A DNA stretch of 64,000 nucleotides, from contig NZ_KQ236748.1 of NCBI RefSeq assembly GCF_001185345.1, forward strand, positions 64,420 through 128,419, written 5' to 3'. Below, piece by piece: positions 57,591-64,000 of this stretch. The position numbers were made by a program, and so were the translations under genes. Every line of letters starts with the position of its first letter. Within the stretch, counting starts at the first letter, position 1. Under the pieces are notes generated by a model. It was not told the DNA's origin. It saw only the letters and a program-made list of their open reading frames with translations, and did not search any database. The stretch comes from Dorea sp. D27 (GTDB lineage Bacteria > Bacillota > Clostridia > Lachnospirales > Lachnospiraceae).

Positions 57591-57607
57591 GGACAAACAC
57601 TTCCTTT

Positions 57608-58312
57608 CTAAAATATAAAACAGGCTGCCGCCATGGCGACGAGCATGCTTATTGTCATCAGGTAATCTGACAGCCACTTAGACTTCGGCCTCTTGTTATG
57701 TATATATACGAGCAATGCACCGACTGCAAAGCTGATACAGAATACGACCCCTTTCGTTGACATCGCGCTGAATCCATATGATACGGACACATAAGCCATG
57801 ACCCCGGCAAGGCATCCGCTTCCTATGGACAGAACGAGCTTCATATCAACCTTTTCGGCTTTTTCATAAATCATTGAAATCGGCTTTATCGCAAGTGATG
57901 ACCAGAGCACGCAGGCACTTCCTCCGATTGTCATGACCCAGGCGGCTGCAACCCATCCGTCTACGCTGTACCCGTTTAGCTGGAGCGTCTCTCCCACACA
58001 TTCAAGTGCCGTGGAAGCGGCATAAGTCTCATAATAAGCAGAACCGATGATAGACAGCCGAAGCCACGGGAGCGGCGTACCAAGCAGCGGCATCAATGAC
58101 AGCAGCACGAGCAGCACCGGCAGCGTAGGCATGATACTGATGGATATCCCTGTCGTCAGCCCCTTTTTTATCTGAGCAGGCTGAAGTCCCAGTTCAAGTG
58201 CATGCTTCCACGCCCTTTTCATAAAGATAAGGCACTGAAGTATGACAGCCAGCAGCAGGACGCCTACCCATAAAAACATCCAGACTGCATTACAGATTTC
58301 TGTGTAAAGCAT
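57608..58312 (-). CDS. DUF5058 membrane protein
   Basis: 234 residues from the ATG at 58312 with GAGGAAGG upstream. About six membrane helices. The central segment GLTTGISISIMPTLPVLLVLLSLMPLLGTPLPWLRLSIIGSAYYE is typical of DUF5058. First gene of the transporter/amidohydrolase operon. The 230 bp upstream (58313-58543) are very AT-rich and should hold its promoter; I see no clear operator. Confidence 0.8.
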   Translation of the reverse strand: MLYTEICNAVWMFLWVGVLLLAVILQCLIFMKRAWKHALELGLQPAQIKKGLTTGISISIMPTLPVLLVLLSLMPLLGTPLPWLRLSIIGSAYYETYAASTALECVGETLQLNGYSVDGWVAAAWVMTIGGSACVLWSSLAIKPISMIYEKAEKVDMKLVLSIGSGCLAGVMAYVSVSYGFSAMSTKGVVFCISFAVGALLVYIHNKRPKSKWLSDYLMTISMLVAMAAACFIF

Positions 58313-58542
58313 ATTCCTTCCTCCAATCTCTCTAAAGAACACTTTTAGAAACCGCGGTTTGTTATAGTTATAATAATAACAATATATTATTATAATTGTC
58401 AATATAATTATCTTTATTTTTGTTTATTATAGTTTTATTTATCTGATTATAATTTTATATTATGCATTATTAACAGTTTTTATTCGCGTTTTATTTTATA
58501 CCATGGGACCTTATTATTACAGACCTTAGTTTGTATTATGAC

Positions 58543-58566
58543 AAAAAAAGTGCCTTCCAAGGCACC
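58543..58566. terminator. Terminator after the TetR gene
   Basis: GTGCCTT and AAGGCAC arms with T runs on the minus strand; it abuts the TetR stop codon. Confidence 0.75.
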
Positions 58567-58569
58567 TCT

Positions 58570-59163
58570 TTATCTATCCGGTCTCATAAATTCTATATAC
58601 AGATCAAAATTCCTCGTTCCATAATACCCAAGCGAAAAGCCGCCGTTTTGGACGCACCAGTCCATGATGATTCCCCGCTCAAGGAGCAGCACATGGTGCG
58701 CCAGCTCATCTACCGTCATGTCTCTGCGTATCTCCCCCTTCTCCTGGCCTTCTGCTATTATCTTACGTACAAGCCGGTTATAATAACGGTCCGGGTTGAG
58801 AAAGCAATCCTGCTTCTTTTTGACGAGCTGCGACTGGTACAGTGCTGCCAGAAGCTCTGCGGATACATTCCCCTCTATAAAGTATGAGACATATTGGCTC
58901 AGCTGCTTCAGCTGTACGAGGCTGTCCAGACTCTTATCCATATTGTCATAAAATTTTTCATACTCCCGGTCAAAAAAAGAATACAACGAATGCAGAAGCT
59001 CGTCCTTGGCCTTAAAGTAATAGTAAAAGCCGCCCTTTGACGTATTTGCCTTTTTTATAATGTCATTTATCGTAGTCTCTTCATACCCCTTTTCATAAAA
59101 CAGTTCCCATGCAGCAGCCTTTATCTCTTCTTTCAGGCCTGTCTTTTCTTTTTCTCTGTTCAT
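58570..59163 (-). CDS. TetR-family regulator
   Basis: 197 residues from the ATG at 59163 (MNREKEKTG) with GGAGG upstream. The HTH is residues ~10-55 (IKAAAWELFYEKGYEETTINDIIKKANTSKGGFYYYFKAKDELLHSLYSFFD). The rest is a helical ligand-binding domain. It lies upstream of the DUF5058 operon in the same direction but ends in a terminator, so it may control that operon in trans. Confidence 0.88.
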   Translation of the reverse strand: MNREKEKTGLKEEIKAAAWELFYEKGYEETTINDIIKKANTSKGGFYYYFKAKDELLHSLYSFFDREYEKFYDNMDKSLDSLVQLKQLSQYVSYFIEGNVSAELLAALYQSQLVKKKQDCFLNPDRYYNRLVRKIIAEGQEKGEIRRDMTVDELAHHVLLLERGIIMDWCVQNGGFSLGYYGTRNFDLYIEFMRPDR

Positions 59164-59339
59164 TGATACTACCTCCGTAATCCCGCTCTGTCTAGGGGAT
59201 TTAAGTCTCAATGAGTATTATATCAGACTTTGGGGGGATTTTCAGCAGAACAATTTGCAGTGCACTGTCTTCTTTCTTTTTTCCAGAACCTGTGATAGAA
59301 TATATTTGATTGCCGCACTAATCTGAAGGAGGCTGTTCC

Positions 59340-59801
59340 ATGGATTCTCTTGATTACCAGATTCTCGAAAAACTTAAGAGCAATGCAAGGCAGCGTGCCT
59401 CTGAAATCAGCCGTGAAGTCCACCTTTCTGTTTCCACGGTCATCGACCGCATCCATAAGATGGAAGCGGCCGGCATCATCAAATCATATACCATCATAAC
59501 GGATGACGCCAAGGTGGGGAATGATGTGACCGTGCTTATAGAAGTGAGCATGGAGCACCCGCAGTTCAATGACACATTTATTGAAAATGTGACGGGCAAT
59601 CCATATGTGATTGCATGCTATTACCTTACCGGTGAATTTGACTTTCTGCTGAAAGTCACCTGCAAGTCGTCTGAACATCTGGAAGAGATACACAAATGGG
59701 TCAAAAGCCAGACAGGTGTCCGCCAGACAAGAACCCACTACGTGCTCAGCACGATCAAGAATATACATTCCTCCCTGCCCGCAGAGGAGGACGACGTCTG
59801 A
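59340..59801 (+). CDS. Lrp/AsnC-family regulator
   Basis: 153 residues with GAAGGAGG upstream. N-terminal HTH (LDYQILEKLKSNARQRASEISREVHLSVSTVIDRIHKMEAAGIIKSYTIITDD) and C-terminal RAM ligand-binding domain (VTGNPYVIACYYLTGEFDFLLKVTCKS). It probably senses an amino acid. Divergent from the TetR gene. Confidence 0.9.
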   Translation: MDSLDYQILEKLKSNARQRASEISREVHLSVSTVIDRIHKMEAAGIIKSYTIITDDAKVGNDVTVLIEVSMEHPQFNDTFIENVTGNPYVIACYYLTGEFDFLLKVTCKSSEHLEEIHKWVKSQTGVRQTRTHYVLSTIKNIHSSLPAEEDDV

Positions 59802-59826
59802 AAGCAGGGATTATCCTGCTTTTCTT
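59799..59826 (+). terminator. Terminator after the Lrp gene
   Basis: AAAGCAGG-GATTA-TCCTGCTTT then TCTTTC, overlapping the stop codon. Confidence 0.75.
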
Positions 59827-59857
59827 TCTTTTCCTACTTCTTCTGTTGATGCTGTCC

Positions 59858-60790
59858 TTAAGTAATCCGGATTTTTTCAGATATCCATTCATAAATATCT
59901 TCATATACGAGTTCACGGTCTGTCTCGTTCAGAATTTCATGCCTGTCTCCCTCATATAGCTTCATTGTCACATCCTGTATGCCTGCCCCCCGGAGCTGTT
60001 CATATACCTTTTCTACTCCTTTGCCAAAGTCCCCCACCGGGTCCTCCGCCCCTGAAATGATAAAAACCGGAAGGTCTTTCTTTATTTTTTCCGTGTTCTC
60101 CTTTTTTGTCAGAACTTTCATTCCTTCAAACATCTGATAATATGCACTTACGGTAAATACAAAGCTGCAGAGCGGATCGGCGACATACTCTGCACATTTC
60201 TTTTTATCGGAAGTAATCCAGTCCTTCGGTGTATCCCCGGGCTCAAACCGCTTGTTGTAGCTTCCGAAGCTCAGACTGTCCACCAGAGGGCTGCGGTGTC
60301 TCCATCCCCTGAATGCGGCGATAATTCTGCACAGTATCTGACCCAGAGCGAGCAGGACGTTTCCCTTCCATCCGGTCCCCATGATGACAGCACCGGCAAG
60401 CCCCTGGCTGTATATTGTCAGATACTGGCGGAGCAGGAAGGACCCCATACTGTGGCCGAGCATGATATATGGCACATTCGGGTGTTTTTCCTCTGTCAGC
60501 ACCCTCAGCTTGTGGATATCTGCGATGATATATTTATTTCCCTGGGCCGTATCAAAAAAACCATGTTCCTCCTCTTTATTGACGGACTGCCCGTGACCGA
60601 GATGATCATGTCCTGTCACATATATCCCCTGTTCTGTCAGATAATCGGCAAATTCACTGTATCTTTCAATATATTCCACCATCCCGTGGCATATCTGGAT
60701 GACTGCTTTTATCTCCTGATCTGGTATCCATTCCACCGCATGGATCTGGGTCAGGCCGTCGCGTGACGGATAATAAAAATCTTTTTTCAT
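59858..60790 (-). CDS. Alpha/beta hydrolase, monoacylglycerol-lipase type
   Basis: 310 residues. GHDHLGHGQS and the nucleophile elbow LGHSMGSFLLRQ (Ser near residue 113), the acid in VFIISGAEDPVGDFG and the His in YEGDRHEILNET form a complete triad. The pattern is that of lysophospholipase/monoglyceride lipases. Cytoplasmic, no signal peptide. Confidence 0.88.
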   Translation of the reverse strand: MKKDFYYPSRDGLTQIHAVEWIPDQEIKAVIQICHGMVEYIERYSEFADYLTEQGIYVTGHDHLGHGQSVNKEEEHGFFDTAQGNKYIIADIHKLRVLTEEKHPNVPYIMLGHSMGSFLLRQYLTIYSQGLAGAVIMGTGWKGNVLLALGQILCRIIAAFRGWRHRSPLVDSLSFGSYNKRFEPGDTPKDWITSDKKKCAEYVADPLCSFVFTVSAYYQMFEGMKVLTKKENTEKIKKDLPVFIISGAEDPVGDFGKGVEKVYEQLRGAGIQDVTMKLYEGDRHEILNETDRELVYEDIYEWISEKIRIT

Positions 60791-60848
60791 TCGTACCTCT
60801 CCTGTCAGCGTCCTCCCGGAGCATTTTAATTATGGAATCTGGTTATGG

Positions 60849-60871
60849 AAAAGACCGCTGTATCAGCGGTC
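60849..60871 (-). terminator. Terminator of the citrate synthase gene
   Basis: GACCGCT-GATAC-AGCGGTC on the minus strand, then TTTTCC, overlapping the last codons and stop. Confidence 0.75.
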
Positions 60872-62233
60872 ATCCATCTTAATATAATCCCGGTGCGGCG
60901 CCAGAGGCTTGTATGCCGGCCGGATAATCTTATCTACATTCTTGAGCTCTTCCAGTCTGTGGGCGCTCCATCCCACGATACGGGCAGCGGCAAATATCGG
61001 TGTGTAAAGCGAAGCCGGGAGATCCAGCATGCTGTACACCAGACCGCTGTAGAAATCTACGTTGGCATTGACGCCTTTGTATATCTTGCGCTTTTCTCCG
61101 ATAACGTCCGGAGCCATATGTTCTACCATCTCATAGAGGGCATATTCTTCTTCAAATCCCTTTTCCTTCGCCAGCTGCTTTACAAACTTCTTAAAGATAT
61201 CAGCCCTTGGGTCGGATACAGAATAAATCGCATGCCCCATACCATATATGAGTCCCTTCTTGTCAAAGGCTTTCTTATCCAGGAGATCGCACAGGTACTG
61301 TCTTACCGCGTCCTCATCTTTCCAGTCTGTGAGCTTCTGTTTCATATCCTCAAACATCTGGGTTACCTTTATGTTGGCTCCGCCGTGTTTCGGCCCCTTC
61401 AGTGAAGCCATGGCGGCCACGATCGTAGAATATGTATCCGTACCGGAGGATGTAACGACATGGGTTGTAAAGGTCGAGTTGTTACCACCGCCGTGGTCCA
61501 TATGAAGCACAAGAGCCATATCCAGTATCTTGGCCTCCAGCTTCGTGTATTTCCTGTCTTCTCTCAGCATCATAAGTATGTTTTCCGCTGTGGATAGTTC
61601 AGGTGACGGGGCATAGATAAATAAGTCTTCTCCGAGCCGGTAGTTATACGCATGATATCCATATACCATAAGCATAGGAAACTGGCTGATCAGATTCAGG
61701 CACTGGCGGAGTACGTTTGGTATAGATGTGTCATCTGCCTTTGCATCATAAGAGTACAAGCTCAGGATAGATCTGGACAGACTGTTCATCATATCCCTGC
61801 TTGGTGCCTTCATGATGACATCTCTTACGAAGTTCGGTGGAAGCGTCCTCCTCTCGACAAGGGTCTCATGGTACGCTGCCAGCTGCTTGTCTGTCGGAAG
61901 CTCCCCAAAGAGCAACAGATAGGAAATCTCTTCAAATCCATAATGCTTCGCTTCCAGGAACCCTTTGACTAATTCTTTGATATTGTAGCCCCTGTAATAT
62001 AGGTTGCCTGCACAGGGTACTTCTTCGCCATCAACGATTTTCTTGGCACACACGTCAGATATATTTGTCAGACCGGCAAGTACACCTTTGCCATTTACAT
62101 CGCGGAGGCCCCGTTTAACTTCGTATTTGGTATACAGTTCCTTTTCAATCGCATTATTGTCCTCACATAATTGTGCCAGCTGTTGAATCTCCGGCGTGAT
62201 TTCGAATAATGCATGTTCCACATTTTTAGTCAT
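60863..62233 (-). CDS. gltA: Citrate synthase
   Basis: 456 residues from the ATG at 62233, which has AAAGG 9 bp upstream; two ATGs just before it are too close. Catalytic segments are LHMDHGGGNNSTFTTHVVTSSGTD (His), YGMGHAIYSVSDPRA (His) and VDFYSGLVYSMLDLP (Asp). It is Si-type, of the clostridial branch with a ~50-residue N-terminal extension. It condenses acetyl-CoA and oxaloacetate, feeding glutamate synthesis. Confidence 0.93.
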   Translation of the reverse strand: MTKNVEHALFEITPEIQQLAQLCEDNNAIEKELYTKYEVKRGLRDVNGKGVLAGLTNISDVCAKKIVDGEEVPCAGNLYYRGYNIKELVKGFLEAKHYGFEEISYLLLFGELPTDKQLAAYHETLVERRTLPPNFVRDVIMKAPSRDMMNSLSRSILSLYSYDAKADDTSIPNVLRQCLNLISQFPMLMVYGYHAYNYRLGEDLFIYAPSPELSTAENILMMLREDRKYTKLEAKILDMALVLHMDHGGGNNSTFTTHVVTSSGTDTYSTIVAAMASLKGPKHGGANIKVTQMFEDMKQKLTDWKDEDAVRQYLCDLLDKKAFDKKGLIYGMGHAIYSVSDPRADIFKKFVKQLAKEKGFEEEYALYEMVEHMAPDVIGEKRKIYKGVNANVDFYSGLVYSMLDLPASLYTPIFAAARIVGWSAHRLEELKNVDKIIRPAYKPLAPHRDYIKMDDR

Positions 62234-62325
62234 AGTCATCATCCTTTCTGTCCTTATTCATATTGTCAATCCGCCGTGGGCGGACGAAATATCCCATTTT
62301 CAACTCCTTGCGTGCATATCCGGCT

Positions 62326-63240
62326 CTACCTGTCAGGAGATTTGATTAATACATCTTCCAGAGCATCAGCCGTCAGAGGGTACAGATAGTTGCTCAGACG
62401 CGCAAATTCCTCCAGCGTGAGCGACTCCCCACGCACGCCCGGCCCTTTCCCAAGCTTCTCTACCGCTTTTGTTATCTCTTCCTTCGGAATGTCCAGCCTG
62501 CCGGAATTGTTCAGTCCGTTTGCAAGCGTCTTACGTCTCTGGTTAAAAGATGCCCTTATGATATCAAACAGCAGCCTCTCGTCTTTTACCTCGACAGGTG
62601 GTTTTTCATGTCTTGTAAGTCGTATGACGGCAGAGCCGACCTTCGGTCTAGGCATGAAGCAGTTCGGAGGTACATTTGCAACTATATAAGGCTCCGCGTA
62701 ATACTGCACAGCCAGCGACAGTGCTCCGTAGTCTTTGCTGCCAGGCCCTGTCTGCATCCTGTCTGCCACTTCCCTCTGGACCATGACTGTTATGCTCTCC
62801 ACCGGAACATCATGTTCAAATAGCCCCATTATGATGGGGGTTGTTATATAATACGGCAGATTTGCCACCACTTTAACCGGCCGGCCGGCATTTTCCCCAC
62901 TGGCCAGCTTCTTTACATCCAGCTTCAGCACATCCTCGTTGATAACCGTTACATTGTCATAATCTTTCAGCGTGTCCGAAAGAATGGGAATGAGGTTCTT
63001 GTCAATCTCAACAGCGACAACTTTTCTGGCCGCCTCTGCAAGATACTGGGTCATGGTTCCGATTCCGGGGCCTATCTCCAATACCATATCATCTTTTGTG
63101 ATGCCTGCTGCCAGGATAATCTTATCCAAGACGTGTGTATCAATCAAAAAGTTCTGGCCGAACTTCTTCTGGAATGAAAAATCATATTTCTGCAGTATTT
63201 CTATGGTATTTTGCGGGTTTCCCAGCCTCGGTCCATTCAT
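62326..63240 (-). CDS. rsmA: 16S rRNA dimethyladenosine transferase
   Basis: 304 residues. Motifs: KKFGQNFLID, VLEIGPGIGTMTQYLAEAA (SAM site), VVANLPYYITTPIIM (catalytic NLPY) and FNQRRKTLANGL. It methylates A1518 and A1519 of 16S rRNA. It follows tatD with 36 bp between, a common arrangement. Confidence 0.96.
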   Translation of the reverse strand: MNGPRLGNPQNTIEILQKYDFSFQKKFGQNFLIDTHVLDKIILAAGITKDDMVLEIGPGIGTMTQYLAEAARKVVAVEIDKNLIPILSDTLKDYDNVTVINEDVLKLDVKKLASGENAGRPVKVVANLPYYITTPIIMGLFEHDVPVESITVMVQREVADRMQTGPGSKDYGALSLAVQYYAEPYIVANVPPNCFMPRPKVGSAVIRLTRHEKPPVEVKDERLLFDIIRASFNQRRKTLANGLNNSGRLDIPKEEITKAVEKLGKGPGVRGESLTLEEFARLSNYLYPLTADALEDVLIKSPDR

Positions 63241-63276
63241 ATATTACTTAACTCCTGAATAATGTGCTAATTTTTA

Positions 63277-64000
63277 TTATACAACAAAATTGTCTGAAAT
63301 TCCATACAATTCTGCTGCGTTAGCTTCTGTCTGCCTTACGACAATGTCGTAATCTACATTCTTAATGCGTGCGATTTCTTTGGCCACGTAGCGGATATAC
63401 AGAGAATTATTCCTTTTTCCTCTGTATGGCTCCGGCGCAAGATAAGGGCAGTCCGTCTCCAGAACTATTGATGTCAGGGGTGTCTCTTCTACCACTTCTT
63501 TGAGCTTCTTTGCGTTCTTAAATGTAACGACGCCGCCGACGCCGATGTAGAAGCCCATCTTGACGTATTCCCGGGCCTGCTCTCTGGAATACGAGAAGCA
63601 GTGGATAACGCCCTTGAGCCCCTGTGCATGCTCTTTCATAATCTCCAGCGTATCCGCCGCTGCATCTCTGCTGTGAATCACTACCGGCAGATGATGCCGG
63701 CGAGCCAGCTCAAGCTGGCGGATAAACCACTGCTCCTGGAGCGCATGAGACTCATTGTCCCAATAGTAGTCAAGGCCGATTTCCCCCACGGCCACTACTT
63801 TTTCGTTGTCGAGCAGTCCTTCCATCTCGTCAAAAGCCTTATCGTTCAGACTGCCCACATGGTCGGGATGAATCCCTACGGCCGCATACATGAACGGATA
63901 CCTGCCTGCCAGCTCCACAACCGTCCGGCAGGAGTCAAGCGAGGCGCTGATATTCACGATAGTACCGACACCGCCCTCCTGCATAGAATTCAGCAGCTCC
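63277..64000 (-). CDS. tatD: TatD-family metal-dependent hydrolase (partial)
   Basis: The frame is open to the window edge; about 20 N-terminal residues, including the first HxH ligand pair, lie outside. GIHPDHVG, GEIGLDYYWD, VIHSRDA, GVIHCFSYS and ETDCPYLAPEPYRGKRN are the conserved TatD/YcfH motifs. It acts as a 3'-5' DNase or related hydrolase. Confidence 0.93.
   Translation of the reverse strand, partial: ELLNSMQEGGVGTIVNISASLDSCRTVVELAGRYPFMYAAVGIHPDHVGSLNDKAFDEMEGLLDNEKVVAVGEIGLDYYWDNESHALQEQWFIRQLELARRHHLPVVIHSRDAAADTLEIMKEHAQGLKGVIHCFSYSREQAREYVKMGFYIGVGGVVTFKNAKKLKEVVEETPLTSIVLETDCPYLAPEPYRGKRNNSLYIRYVAKEIARIKNVDYDIVVRQTEANAAELYGISDNFVV

Overview
The window is a low-to-mid GC Firmicutes chromosome, most likely Lachnospiraceae (Clostridium cluster XIVa). 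The evidence is Spo0A-type DNA-binding domains, a GH25-LysM lysozyme, a tRNA-Ser(CGA) without encoded CCA, strong GGAGG ribosome sites, REP-like GGGGACGGGG palindromes, and host genes typical of gut clostridia (DUF1538/PII pair, DUF5058 cluster, citrate synthase, rsmA-tatD). I cannot name the genus.

Host left flank (1-9216): a leftward response regulator / histidine kinase pair, then a methyltransferase coupled to a large membrane-anchored protein. Upstream of the regulator lies a ~390-nt stretch with a good sigma-A promoter, a terminator and no ORF, which I call a candidate structured RNA. Next come a GH25-LysM lysozyme and a standalone Spo0A C-terminal-domain protein.

Prophage (9217-49996, ~40.8 kb): a siphovirus-type prophage bounded by a perfect 15-bp direct repeat (TTAAGATGGGCTTAA), with a tyrosine integrase at the right end. 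Left to right it holds an accessory region (membrane protein, AP2-type endonuclease-like protein, a toxin-antitoxin-like HTH operon), lysis genes, tail fibre and baseplate genes, tape measure, tail chaperones with a canonical -1 slippery site, and head-tail joining genes. Then come capsid and scaffold that both carry an NLQLFA cleavage motif next to a phage-encoded Prp protease, a MuF protein fused to an HExxH peptidase domain, portal and terminase. A self-contained AT-rich two-gene island follows, then a late-regulator / Spo0A-C cassette, a DNA methyltransferase with a PAPS-reductase-like enzyme, many small early genes, replication and recombination genes, and the immunity region with an S24 repressor.

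Host right flank (49997-64000): a PII/DUF1538 pair, tRNA-Ser(CGA), a second copy of the late-regulator / Spo0A-C cassette, an XRE-ImmA pair, an amidohydrolase/DUF5058 cluster with TetR and Lrp regulators, a lipase-like hydrolase, citrate synthase, rsmA and a partial tatD.

The most interesting signal is a family of three ~140-155-nt putative small RNAs (50061-50200, 52656-52795, 55452-55606). They share an ungapped 64-bp promoter region, an invariant C6 loop and stems that covary between copies. The prophage has integrated at the upstream edge of the first copy, separating it from the standalone Spo0A-C gene. Three Spo0A-C proteins lie in the window, and the sRNA promoters carry TGTC(T/C)AA boxes one base away from the Spo0A box, which suggests a testable regulatory circuit.
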